DNA from: Betaproteobacteria bacterium
GTDB taxonomy: Bacteria; Pseudomonadota; Gammaproteobacteria; Burkholderiales; SG8-41
Direction of reading: 5' to 3'
NCBI GenBank assembly: GCA_028291945.1
Contig: JAQGNH010000243.1
Span: 1-33,609, forward strand
Length of the DNA stretch: 33,609 nt
How positions within the stretch are numbered: position 1 is the stretch's first letter; every line of letters starts with the position of its first letter. Below the pieces are notes generated by a model. The model was not told the DNA's origin. It did no database searches and saw only the letters and a list, made by a program, of their open reading frames with translations. The translations under genes were made by a program, and so were the position numbers. This document shows, in pieces, positions 22,268-29,629 of this stretch.

Positions 22268-23416
22268 ATGTATTTACTCGAACACGACGCCAAGTACTTA
22301 CTCGCAGCTAACGGCGTCGCCGTGCCTGCGGGCTGCCTCATGGAAAGTGCCGAGTCGATTCCATCAGACCTGCCGAGCGGCCCCTGGGTCATCAAAGCCC
22401 AGGTCAGCGCGGGTGGGCGGGGCAAGGCCGGCCTCATCAAGAGAGCAAGCCGGCGCGAAGACATAGCGGGACTCACGCGTGGCATGTGGGGTGCGACTCT
22501 GAAGGGCCGCGCCGTGCATTCGTTGCGCATCGAACAGCAGGTGAGTGAGGCATCAGAAGCTTATGTGGCGCTGCTCCTCGAAGGTGCTGAAGGCGCCGTT
22601 CGCATCATCATGGCAGCAGAAGGCGGCATGGACATCGAGACTCTGCCCGCGGACAAGATCCGCTCGTGCGTCGTGCGCGCGGAGCTCGGGGCGCTGCAGA
22701 GCGCCGTGCGCGAGCTCGCAGCGAGCTGGAATGGCCCACGCGGGAACGCACTGCGCGAAGCGGGAGAGCAGCTCGCGCGCGTCTTTCTCGAGCGCGAGGC
22801 GATGCTCGTGGAAGTCAATCCGCTTTTCGTGCGCAAGGACGGGAGCTGGGTGGCCGGTGATGCGAAACTCGTCACCGACGACAACGCGATCGAACGCCAG
22901 CCCGAGATCAAGGCGCTGCTCGAGCGGCGCAAGAGCGCGTATCCCGAAGCGCACGTGAAGCTCGAGCACGGCTTCGACTATGTGGTAGTCGATCCCGACG
23001 GCGAAATAGGACTCCTCACGACCGGCGCAGGGCTCTCGATGATGCTGATCGACGAGCTTCGGCAGCAGGGGCTGAAGCCATACAACTTCCTCGATATCCG
23101 CACCGGCGGCATGCGCGGCGATCCGGCGCGCCTCGTGAGCGTCATGCAATGGCTCGCAGAAGGCAGGCACATCAAAGTCGTGCTGATCAACGTCTTCGCC
23201 GGCATCACCGAGCTCGGTGAATTCTCAAAGCTGCTCGTGACGGCGCTCGATCGCGTGCCCGAGCTTCACGTGCCGGTGGTGGCGCGGCTCGTCGGCAACG
23301 GTCTATCTGCTGCGCGCGTCGTGCTCGAACGGGCCGGCATACCTCTTCACACCGATCTCGACGGTGCGGTCAGGGAAGTGAAAGCCGCGCTCGAGCGCGC
23401 GCGGCCTGCGTCATGA
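22268..23416 (+). CDS. Succinyl-CoA-synthetase-like beta subunit (ATP-grasp acyl-CoA ligase)
   Basis: A 382-residue subunit with an ATP-grasp domain (YLLAANGVAVPAGCL, WVIKAQVSAGGRGKAGLI, VEVNPLFVRKDGSWVAGDAK) and a C-terminal CoA-ligase flavodoxin-like domain (GEIGLLTTGAGLSMMLID, FLDIRTGGMRGDPARL, INVFAGITELGEF). Length is that of SucC. AAGG five bases before the ATG at 22268 sets the start. It overlaps the alpha-subunit gene by four bases and heads the operon. With an unusual neighbourhood (Bug, amidohydrolase, PrpD), it probably ligates CoA to another dicarboxylic or hydroxy acid (for example malate- or citramalate-type) rather than serve the TCA cycle; this is inference. Confidence 0.9.
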   Translation: MYLLEHDAKYLLAANGVAVPAGCLMESAESIPSDLPSGPWVIKAQVSAGGRGKAGLIKRASRREDIAGLTRGMWGATLKGRAVHSLRIEQQVSEASEAYVALLLEGAEGAVRIIMAAEGGMDIETLPADKIRSCVVRAELGALQSAVRELAASWNGPRGNALREAGEQLARVFLEREAMLVEVNPLFVRKDGSWVAGDAKLVTDDNAIERQPEIKALLERRKSAYPEAHVKLEHGFDYVVVDPDGEIGLLTTGAGLSMMLIDELRQQGLKPYNFLDIRTGGMRGDPARLVSVMQWLAEGRHIKVVLINVFAGITELGEFSKLLVTALDRVPELHVPVVARLVGNGLSAARVVLERAGIPLHTDLDGAVREVKAALERARPAS

Positions 23417-24303
23417 TCGATCCGCGCATCGACCGCAGCACGCCGGTCATCGTGCAGGGCATGACGGGCCGTGCCGGCCAGCTCCACACCCGCCTCATGC
23501 GCGAGTATGGAACGAACATCGTTGGCGGCGTCTCGCGCAGGATGGAAACGCGCGAGGTGAACGGCGTTCCCGTATTCGCAACCTGTCACGCAGCCGTGCA
23601 GGCGACTGGGGCCCGCACATCGATCGCTTTTGTCGGCGCGTTCCAGCTGCTCGAGGCGATGCAGGAAGCGATCGGTGCGGGCGTGCGCTACATGGTAACG
23701 CCGACCGAAGGCGTGCCTGTTCACGACGCGATGAAAGCGCTCGAGCTCACGCGCAATGCGGGTGTCACGTGGATCGGCGGATCGACTCCGGGAATGGCCG
23801 TACCGGGCGCGGCGAAGCTGGGCTTTCTGCCGAACGACGCGCTTCGCTCCGGGCCGCTCGGTTTGATGTCGAAATCCGGAACGCTGTCCTACGAAGCCGG
23901 CTATCGCCTCGCTCAGCGCGGTGTGGGGCAATCGGTTTGGGTCGGTGTCGGAGGCGATCCGGTGAAAGGCGTGCGCTACGCCGATCTGATTCCTTTTTAT
24001 GCGAGCGACGAGCAGACTCGCGCGCTGCTCATCATCGGCGAGATCGGTGGGCACGAGGAAGAGGAATTCGCGGTAGCGATCGAGGCACAGCGATTCGCTA
24101 AACCCGTCTTTGCACTGATCGCCGGCAGCAGTGCGCCCGAAGGCGTCACGATGGGTCACGCCGGTGCGCTCGTTCACGGCACGCACGGCAGCTTCGCGTC
24201 GAAACGCGCGGCGCTGTCTGCCGCCGGCGTGGAGGTGTTTTCAACGTTGGAAGATATGGAGCGCACGGTAGCCGACGTCTGCAAGAATCGCGGATTCGTT
24301 TAG
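23413..24303 (+). CDS. Succinyl-CoA-synthetase-like alpha subunit
   Basis: A 296-residue subunit. The CoA-binding Rossmann part has VIVQGMTGRAGQLHT and VNGVPVFATCHAAV; MSKSGTLSYEAG and GEIGGHEEEEFA follow; the phospho-His is His249 in VTMGHAGALVHGTHGS. Ordinary SucD enzymes have GGKG after this His, while this one has HGTHG, showing a diverged active-site loop. The ATG overlaps the TGA of the beta-subunit gene (ATGA), so the two are coupled. Together they form the ADP- or GDP-forming ligase complex. Bug4 follows after 25 bp. Confidence 0.9.
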   Translation: MIDPRIDRSTPVIVQGMTGRAGQLHTRLMREYGTNIVGGVSRRMETREVNGVPVFATCHAAVQATGARTSIAFVGAFQLLEAMQEAIGAGVRYMVTPTEGVPVHDAMKALELTRNAGVTWIGGSTPGMAVPGAAKLGFLPNDALRSGPLGLMSKSGTLSYEAGYRLAQRGVGQSVWVGVGGDPVKGVRYADLIPFYASDEQTRALLIIGEIGGHEEEEFAVAIEAQRFAKPVFALIAGSSAPEGVTMGHAGALVHGTHGSFASKRAALSAAGVEVFSTLEDMERTVADVCKNRGFV

Positions 24304-24328
24304 TAAAATAAAAGCAGCGGGGAGGAGC

Positions 24329-25297
24329 ATGAAAACGAGCGTTTTCCTGCTGTCGATTGCGGCAGGGTTCAGCGCGGCTTTCGCGGACGCCCAGGAGCCA
24401 TATCCTGCGCGTGCCGTGCGGCTGATCGTTCCGTTCCCACCCGGCGGAAGTACCGATATCGTCGGACGAGTCATCGCGCAGAAGCTCACCGAAGCGTGGG
24501 GGCAGCAGGTCATCGTCGACAATCGCGGCGGCGCCGGCGGTCAGATCGGCGCCGAGCTTGCGGCGCGCAGTCCCGCTGACGGCTACACGCTGGTCGTGGG
24601 CCACATCGGCACGTTCGGCGTGAATCCCTCGCTCTATCCGAAGCTCCGCTACGACGCGATCAAGGACTTCACGCCGATTTCGCTCGTCGCGCGCGTCCCA
24701 AACCTGCTCGCGGTGCATCCGTCGCTTCCGGTAAAAACCGTGAAGCAGCTTGTGGATCTGGCGAAAGCACGCCCCGGTACGCTCAATTACGGTTCTGCCG
24801 GCGGCGGCAGCAATCCGTTCCTGTGCGTGGAGTACTTCAAGATGCTCACGAAGACCGACATCGTGCACGTACCGTACAAAGGATCGGGTCCGATGGTCAT
24901 CGATCTGATCGCGGGTCAGATCTCCCTCACCATCACGGGCGTGCCGCCGCTTCTGCCGCACGTTCAAGGCAAGCGCCTGCGCGGGATCGCGGTGGCGAGC
25001 GAGGCGCGTCTAAGTCTCCTTCCTGACCTGCCGACGGTCATCGAGTCGGGCGTTCCAGGCTACGAGGTCGTGCAGTGGTATGGCGTGCTTGCGCCCGCAG
25101 GTACGCCTCGGGACATCGTGACCCGGGTGAATGCCGACATCGCGAAATTCCTGGCGCGTCCCGACACCGCGTCGAAGATGTCCGGCGAAGGCGCGATCCC
25201 CTCAGGCAGCACGCCTGAGGAGTTCGGCGCATTGATCCGCTCTGAAATCGAGCGCTGGGGCAAAGTCGTAAAAGCGACGGGCGCGAAGCCCGAATGA
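24329..25297 (+). CDS. Bug4: TctC/Bug-family periplasmic solute-binding protein
   Basis: A 322-residue receptor with a signal peptide of about 21 residues (KTSVFLLSIAAGFSAAFADA before QEPYPARAV). The first ligand loop reads IVPFPPGGSTDIVGR, the second VDNRGGAGGQIGAE, followed by DGYTLVVGH and HVPYKGSGPMVIDLIAG. GGGGAGGAG (24319-24327) is a strong ribosome site. It sits inside the operon between the CoA-ligase subunits and the amidohydrolase, so its ligand is probably the compound those enzymes activate or open; this is inference. Confidence 0.93.
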   Translation: MKTSVFLLSIAAGFSAAFADAQEPYPARAVRLIVPFPPGGSTDIVGRVIAQKLTEAWGQQVIVDNRGGAGGQIGAELAARSPADGYTLVVGHIGTFGVNPSLYPKLRYDAIKDFTPISLVARVPNLLAVHPSLPVKTVKQLVDLAKARPGTLNYGSAGGGSNPFLCVEYFKMLTKTDIVHVPYKGSGPMVIDLIAGQISLTITGVPPLLPHVQGKRLRGIAVASEARLSLLPDLPTVIESGVPGYEVVQWYGVLAPAGTPRDIVTRVNADIAKFLARPDTASKMSGEGAIPSGSTPEEFGALIRSEIERWGKVVKATGAKPE

Positions 25298-25316
25298 CAC
25301 AAGCAGCGGGAGAGCA

Positions 25317-26165
25317 ATGCTGATCGTCGATTCACAAGTTCACATCTGGGGCGCGGACACGCGAGAGCGCCCGTGGCCGGTCCCGCCCGCTGGGCTCAAG
25401 GCGGTGCCTGTCCACAACGATGGCGTGCCTTTCACGAAGGATTTTCTTCTGCGCGAAATGGACAAGGCCGGGGTCGATCGCGTCGTGATCGTCCCGCCCT
25501 CGTGGGAAGGAGATCGCAACGATCTGGCACTTGCCGCCGCACGTGAGCATCCCGATCGCTTCGCGGTGATGGGCCGGCTCGATGTCACTGCGCCCGATGC
25601 ACGCGATCAGATCAAGCGGTGGCTCGATCAGCCCGGAATGCTCGGATTGCGCTTCGCGCTTCACACGCCGCTGCTCGAACGGCCTTTCATCTCAGGCGAG
25701 CTCGACTGGGTGTTCGCTGCGGCACACGACGCGCGCATCCCGATCATGGTGCTGGTACCTCATCGGCTCATGCCCGCGATCGGCCGCCTGGCGCAGCGGC
25801 ATCCCGATCTCAAGCTCGTCATGGACCATCTCGGGCTCGTGAGCGGCAAGGATGCAGACGCGTTCAAGGATCTGGATCAGCTGGTCGCGCTCGGCAAACA
25901 TCGCAACGTCGCAGCGAAGGCGACCATCCTGCCGTTTTTCACGACGGACAAGTATCCTTACAGAAGCCTTCATCCTTATTTACGCCGCGTCTTCGATGCA
26001 TTCGGCCCTAAGCGCCTGTTCTGGGGCACCGATCTTTCGCGCCTGCCGTGCACGTATCGCGAAGGGGTGACGATGTTCACCGAGGAAATGCCGTGGCTGA
26101 GCGCCGGCGACAAGGAATGGATCATGGGCCGCGGCGTGTGCGAGTGGCTGGGCTGGAAAATCTGA
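25317..26165 (+). CDS. Amidohydrolase-2 family (TIM-barrel) hydrolase, LigI/lactonase-like
   Basis: A 282-residue PF04909-type TIM barrel. The N-terminal motif reads DSQVHIW (residues 5-11), where metal-dependent members have H-x-H; here it is Gln7-x-His9. Later conserved parts are GLRFALHTP, VMDHLGLVSGKD (His) and LFWGTDLSRLP (Asp). The family includes 2-pyrone-4,6-dicarboxylate hydrolase (LigI), which needs no divalent metal, other lactonases and nonoxidative decarboxylases. The Gln change fits a metal-poor hydrolase. GGGAGA is the ribosome site. It lies 19 bp after Bug4 and 16 bp before the PrpD gene, favouring opening of a lactone of a poly-carboxylate. Confidence 0.88.
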   Translation: MLIVDSQVHIWGADTRERPWPVPPAGLKAVPVHNDGVPFTKDFLLREMDKAGVDRVVIVPPSWEGDRNDLALAAAREHPDRFAVMGRLDVTAPDARDQIKRWLDQPGMLGLRFALHTPLLERPFISGELDWVFAAAHDARIPIMVLVPHRLMPAIGRLAQRHPDLKLVMDHLGLVSGKDADAFKDLDQLVALGKHRNVAAKATILPFFTTDKYPYRSLHPYLRRVFDAFGPKRLFWGTDLSRLPCTYREGVTMFTEEMPWLSAGDKEWIMGRGVCEWLGWKI

Positions 26166-26181
26166 TACTTAACGGATCGAA

Positions 26182-27561
26182 ATGACCACCGTTGTCGAAC
26201 GCATAAGTCATTATGTGGCGGAGCTGAGTTATGCATCGCTGCCGGCCGAGGTCGTCGACTACGCCAAGCGCATCGTGCTCGACAGCCTGGGGTGCCTTTA
26301 TGGCGGGCTCGACAGTTTACCGGCGCGCATCGTCAGGGACACCATTGCCGAAACGGGCGGCGCGGAGCAGGCAACGCTCGTGTGGGGCGGCCAGAAGACG
26401 TCGACTCAGAACGCAGCGCTCGCAAACGGCGTCGCGATTCGCTACCAGGATTACAACGACGTGTACTTCGGTCCGGCGTGGACCGCACATCCCAGCGATA
26501 ACCTGGGTTCGCTGCTCGCGATCGCGGAATGGAAGGGCCGTTCGGGCGCCGAGTTTCTGCTCGCGATGATTGCCGCATACGAAGTACAGCTGCGCTTCTC
26601 CGATCTGCCTGTGGAAAAAAACCTGTGGCATCGCGGCTGGCATCACACTGCCGCATGCGCATATGCGAGCGCCGCGGGCGTGAGCAAGCTGCTCGGTCTC
26701 GGCGCAGAGCAGACGGCGCATGCCATCGCACTTGCCGGCGCGCGCGCGAACACGTTTGCTGAAATCAGGCATGGCGCCATCCCGCTCGATAAGGCGCTTT
26801 CCGCGCCGATCGCATCGTCGAACGCGTTGTTCTGCGCGCTGCTCGCCTCGCGCGGGTTCACGGGTGCGCTCACGCTGCTCGAGGGCCGTTACGGATTCAA
26901 GCATGCGGTGGCCGGCGGCGCGGACGTCGAGCCGCTCGTTCCCGAGCACGGCGATTTTCGAATCATCAAGGTCGGACTGAAACCGTATCCGATAGAAGGC
27001 ATGACGCCGGCGATGGTGCAGGCCGCACTGGAGCTGCGCGAAGAACACCAGCTTCGTCCTGACGAGATACGCAGCATACGCATCGTCGCTCACGAAGAGG
27101 CGGTGACGAAGCCGAGCTGGGACGCGAAAAAGCTGAGGCCCGACAGCAAGGAGACGGCAGACCACAGCTTCTATTACTGCGTGGCGGTCGCGCTGGTTGC
27201 GGGCAAGGTCACTTCACGTGAGTTCGAAAAAGACTGGCTCCAGAATCCGACCGTGCTCGCGCTTATCGACAGGACAAGTCTCGAGGCATCGCCCGAGCTC
27301 ACGGTCTTGTTCAAACAGGGCGCGAGGCCCGCTGCGGTCGAGGTGACGACTGCACGCGGTACGTTCTACAGGGAAGTGCGGTACCCGCTGGGTGACCCGA
27401 ACAATCCGATGACGTGGGAACACGTGCAGGCGAAAATGAGATCGCAGTCCGAAGCGCTGCTCGGGGGAGCGGCGGTTGATGCAATCGCGCACCGAGTGAT
27501 GGCGCTCGAGAAGGAAGTCGATATGGCCGAGCTCGTGCGCCGGCTTGTGGTGTGGCGCTAG
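26182..27561 (+). CDS. MmgE/PrpD family protein, copy 2
   Basis: A 459-residue MmgE/PrpD protein. Domain 1 runs from VVERISHYVAELSYASLPAE through LDSLGCLYGGLDSLPAR, DYNDVYFGPAWTAHPSDN and KLLGLGAEQTAHAIALAGAR; domain 2 has FRIIKVGLKPYPIEGMTPAM and IRSIRIVAHEEAV. It differs clearly from copy 1 at 5512-6909, including the helix around YPIEGM where copy 1 has KIHGCC. Members dehydrate or isomerise citrate-like acids. It ends the five-gene operon started at 22268, 16 bp after the amidohydrolase. The start ATG has a weak ribosome site. It converges on the PEP mutase-like gene. Confidence 0.9.
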   Translation: MTTVVERISHYVAELSYASLPAEVVDYAKRIVLDSLGCLYGGLDSLPARIVRDTIAETGGAEQATLVWGGQKTSTQNAALANGVAIRYQDYNDVYFGPAWTAHPSDNLGSLLAIAEWKGRSGAEFLLAMIAAYEVQLRFSDLPVEKNLWHRGWHHTAACAYASAAGVSKLLGLGAEQTAHAIALAGARANTFAEIRHGAIPLDKALSAPIASSNALFCALLASRGFTGALTLLEGRYGFKHAVAGGADVEPLVPEHGDFRIIKVGLKPYPIEGMTPAMVQAALELREEHQLRPDEIRSIRIVAHEEAVTKPSWDAKKLRPDSKETADHSFYYCVAVALVAGKVTSREFEKDWLQNPTVLALIDRTSLEASPELTVLFKQGARPAAVEVTTARGTFYREVRYPLGDPNNPMTWEHVQAKMRSQSEALLGGAAVDAIAHRVMALEKEVDMAELVRRLVVWR

Positions 27562-27590
27562 AGGTGCCGTCGTCACTTATTGCAATCACC

Positions 27591-27660
27591 TCGCCACCTG
27601 TCACTCGTCACCTCGTCACTTCGTCACCTCGCCGCATCATCACGTCATCAACTCGTCACC
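27591..27660 (+). repeat. Octamer tandem repeat overlapping the 3' end of the PEP mutase-like gene
   Basis: From 27605 to 27660 the sequence divides into seven consecutive 8-base units: TCGTCACC, TCGTCACT, TCGTCACC, TCGCCGCA, TCATCACG, TCATCAAC, TCGTCACC. A further TCGCCACC (27591) precedes them with a two-base slip. The right part (27640-27660) lies within the end of the minus-strand gene and encodes its last six residues and stop. Confidence 0.8.
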
Positions 27661-28431
27661 ATTAGCGGTGTTCCACTGTCGCCTGTAGCTCTCATGCAGT
27701 GCTCGCACGGCGGCCTGGAGCGGCAGGTGGCCCTGCAGCAGTACGCGCCCGCCGCGCTCGAGTAGCTCTTCCCGCTTCAGCCTCTCGGGCGCGCGCCCGA
27801 CAATGATCGGCAGCTCCGCGCTGCCATGTATCGCTTCGATCTCGTCGAGTGTCTCGAGCCGCGTAATGAAAATCGCGTCCACCCCGGTTTCCGCATAGGC
27901 GCGCGCACGCGCAGCAGTGCCTTCGGTGCCTTCCACTCTCAGCCCGGCGACGCGTGCCGTAACAACGAGTGCGGGATCCGTGCGTGCCGCGACGGCCGCG
28001 CGCAATTTGCCGGTCATTTCTTCGATCGACACCAGCTTCGAACTTTGTACCGCCGACCCGAACGGTCGCGGCAGTGCCAGATCCTCGATCGTCACGCAGG
28101 ACGCTCCGGCGTGCTCGAGCTCCTGCATGGTGCGCATGACGTTGAGCGCATTGCCATAACCATGATCGCCATCGACGATCACGCTCAGATCGCACGCACG
28201 CATGATGCCGCGTGTTAACGCGGCGAGCTCACTCAGCGTAATCACGACGAGGTCCGGAGCGGTGAGAGTTGCGTTAGATGCTTCCGAGCCTGCAAGCATG
28301 CCGAGCTGGTAACCGACTTCCTGCGCGATGCGCGCGGAGATCGGATCGTAAACGGCGGCAGGCGATACACACTGTGTGCCTGCAAGCACACGGCGCAGCA
28401 GCAAGCGTCGCTCTGTCGGACTGAGGTTCAT
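27640..28431 (-). CDS. Oxaloacetate decarboxylase-like member of the isocitrate lyase/PEP mutase superfamily
   Basis: A 263-residue TIM barrel. AAVYDPISARIAQEVGYQLG, VIVDGDHGYGNALNVMRTMQ (Asp87/Asp89), ASCVTIEDLALPRPFG and RVLLQGHLPLQAAVRAL closely follow the PA4872-type oxaloacetate decarboxylases of the superfamily, including Gly-His at the barrel end. Those proteins have about 287 residues; this one is some 24 shorter and its end, NGDELMT, comes from an octamer repeat, so the C-terminus looks eroded. The N-terminal MNLSPTERR is a sensible start. It is divergent from Bug5 (143 bp) and converges on the second PrpD. It may split or decarboxylate a 2-oxo dicarboxylate. Confidence 0.85.
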   Translation of the reverse strand: MNLSPTERRLLLRRVLAGTQCVSPAAVYDPISARIAQEVGYQLGMLAGSEASNATLTAPDLVVITLSELAALTRGIMRACDLSVIVDGDHGYGNALNVMRTMQELEHAGASCVTIEDLALPRPFGSAVQSSKLVSIEEMTGKLRAAVAARTDPALVVTARVAGLRVEGTEGTAARARAYAETGVDAIFITRLETLDEIEAIHGSAELPIIVGRAPERLKREELLERGGRVLLQGHLPLQAAVRALHESYRRQWNTANGDELMT

Positions 28432-28558
28432 CGCGAGACGGATGTTTTGCCGATCATGACCTGCGGCTACGGCTCACGCTTGTCTCCAACTCAGCTGCAT
28501 CCATAGTGCCGCGCCCTCTGCTTCGATCTGACCGCTATGCCACAATGCTCGCCGCAAC

Positions 28559-28566
28559 GGAGGAGG
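28559..28566 (+). promoter_or_regulatory. GGAGGAGG ribosome site deciding a GTG start
   Basis: A near-perfect Shine-Dalgarno eight bases ahead of the GTG at 28575. It supports GTG over the upstream ATGs at 28506 and 28545 and places the start right before the KNKNRCR signal peptide n-region. Confidence 0.6.
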
Positions 28567-28574
28567 ATGTTCCA

Positions 28575-29564
28575 GTGTTGAAAAATAAAAACAGGTGCCG
28601 CCCGGCGTGTACCACGCTTGTACTAGTACTAGCATGCTGCGCGGTTGACGCCGGTGCACAGGCGTATCCGGCCAAACCGGTGCGCATGGTCGTGCCTTTC
28701 GCGCCGGGTGGCGGCTCCGACACCGTCGGCCGGATGCTCGCACAAAAGCTGGGCGTCGTGCTCGGGCGGCAGTTCGTCATCGACAATCGTGCAGGGGCTG
28801 GCGGGCGCATCGCGGCGGAGCTCGTCGCTAAATCACCGCCGGACGGCTATACGCTGCTTTTTGCAACGAGCAGCGTGATGGCCACCGCGCCGGCGCTTTA
28901 CAGCAGGCTCGCCTTCGACATGCCGAAGGACTATGCGCCGATTACGCTCGTGGCGTATGCCGTGCACGTGCTGATCACGCACCCCTCAGTGCCGGCACGG
29001 ACCGTACGCGAGTTGATCGCGATTGCCAAGGCTCGCCCAGGATCGCTGAGCTACTCGTCTTCAGGTGCAAGTGGACCGGGACATTTGTCGGGGGAACTCT
29101 TCGCCTCGATCGCGAACATCAAATGGACGCACGTGCCGTATAAGGGCAGTTCACCCGCCACGCTGGCGGTAGTCGCCGGTGAAACGGACCTGATGTTCAG
29201 CAACATCGTGCCCGCGCTGTCGCCGATCAAGACGAAACGCGTGCGCGCGATCGGCGTCGGAAGCGCAAAACGCTCCGTGCTGTTGCCGGATGTGCCGGCG
29301 ATCGCCGAGTCGGGGCTGCCGGGCTTCGACGTGCGCCAGCTCTACGGGCTGCTCGCGCCCGCAGGAACACCACGCGACATCGTCCGGTTGCTGAACGAAG
29401 CCACAGCGAAAGTGATGCAGGACCCGGAGGCGAAAGAGCGCCTACTCGCCGACGGGTCCGAAGTGATGCTAAGCACGCCTGATGAGTTCGAGAAAACCAT
29501 CATCGGCGAGATCGCGAAATGGACTCGGGTCATCAAACGGGCCGGCATCACGCCCAACGAGTAA
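28575..29564 (+). CDS. Bug5: TctC/Bug-family periplasmic solute-binding protein (GTG start)
   Basis: A 329-residue receptor. The signal peptide is (M)LKNKNRCRPACTTLVLVLAC, then C-A-V-D-A-G-A before QAYPAKPVRM; it contains three Cys but no clear lipobox. Loops: VVPFAPGGGSDTVGR, IDNRAGAGGRIAAE, PPDGYTL, HVPYKGSSPATLAVVAG. The Thr in GGGSDT differs from the Ile or Val of the other copies. It begins the run Bug5 - HMG-CoA-lyase-like - Bug6 and is divergent from the oxaloacetate-decarboxylase-like gene, so one divergent promoter region (28432-28574) may serve a single pathway. Confidence 0.92.
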   Translation: MLKNKNRCRPACTTLVLVLACCAVDAGAQAYPAKPVRMVVPFAPGGGSDTVGRMLAQKLGVVLGRQFVIDNRAGAGGRIAAELVAKSPPDGYTLLFATSSVMATAPALYSRLAFDMPKDYAPITLVAYAVHVLITHPSVPARTVRELIAIAKARPGSLSYSSSGASGPGHLSGELFASIANIKWTHVPYKGSSPATLAVVAGETDLMFSNIVPALSPIKTKRVRAIGVGSAKRSVLLPDVPAIAESGLPGFDVRQLYGLLAPAGTPRDIVRLLNEATAKVMQDPEAKERLLADGSEVMLSTPDEFEKTIIGEIAKWTRVIKRAGITPNE

Positions 29565-29629
29565 TCGAGCCGAGCTGAGCCCGGACAACTCCGTTCGACT
29601 ATACTTGAAAGAGTCCAAAGAGGAGCCAC

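Noticed and set aside
27591-27660. CRISPR-like array
   Set aside because: The units are eight bases with no spacers and are simple tandem repeats.
29600-29605. TATACT as a -10 box for the lyase gene
   Set aside because: The matching -35 position is unlike TTGACA and the gene is more simply read through from Bug5.
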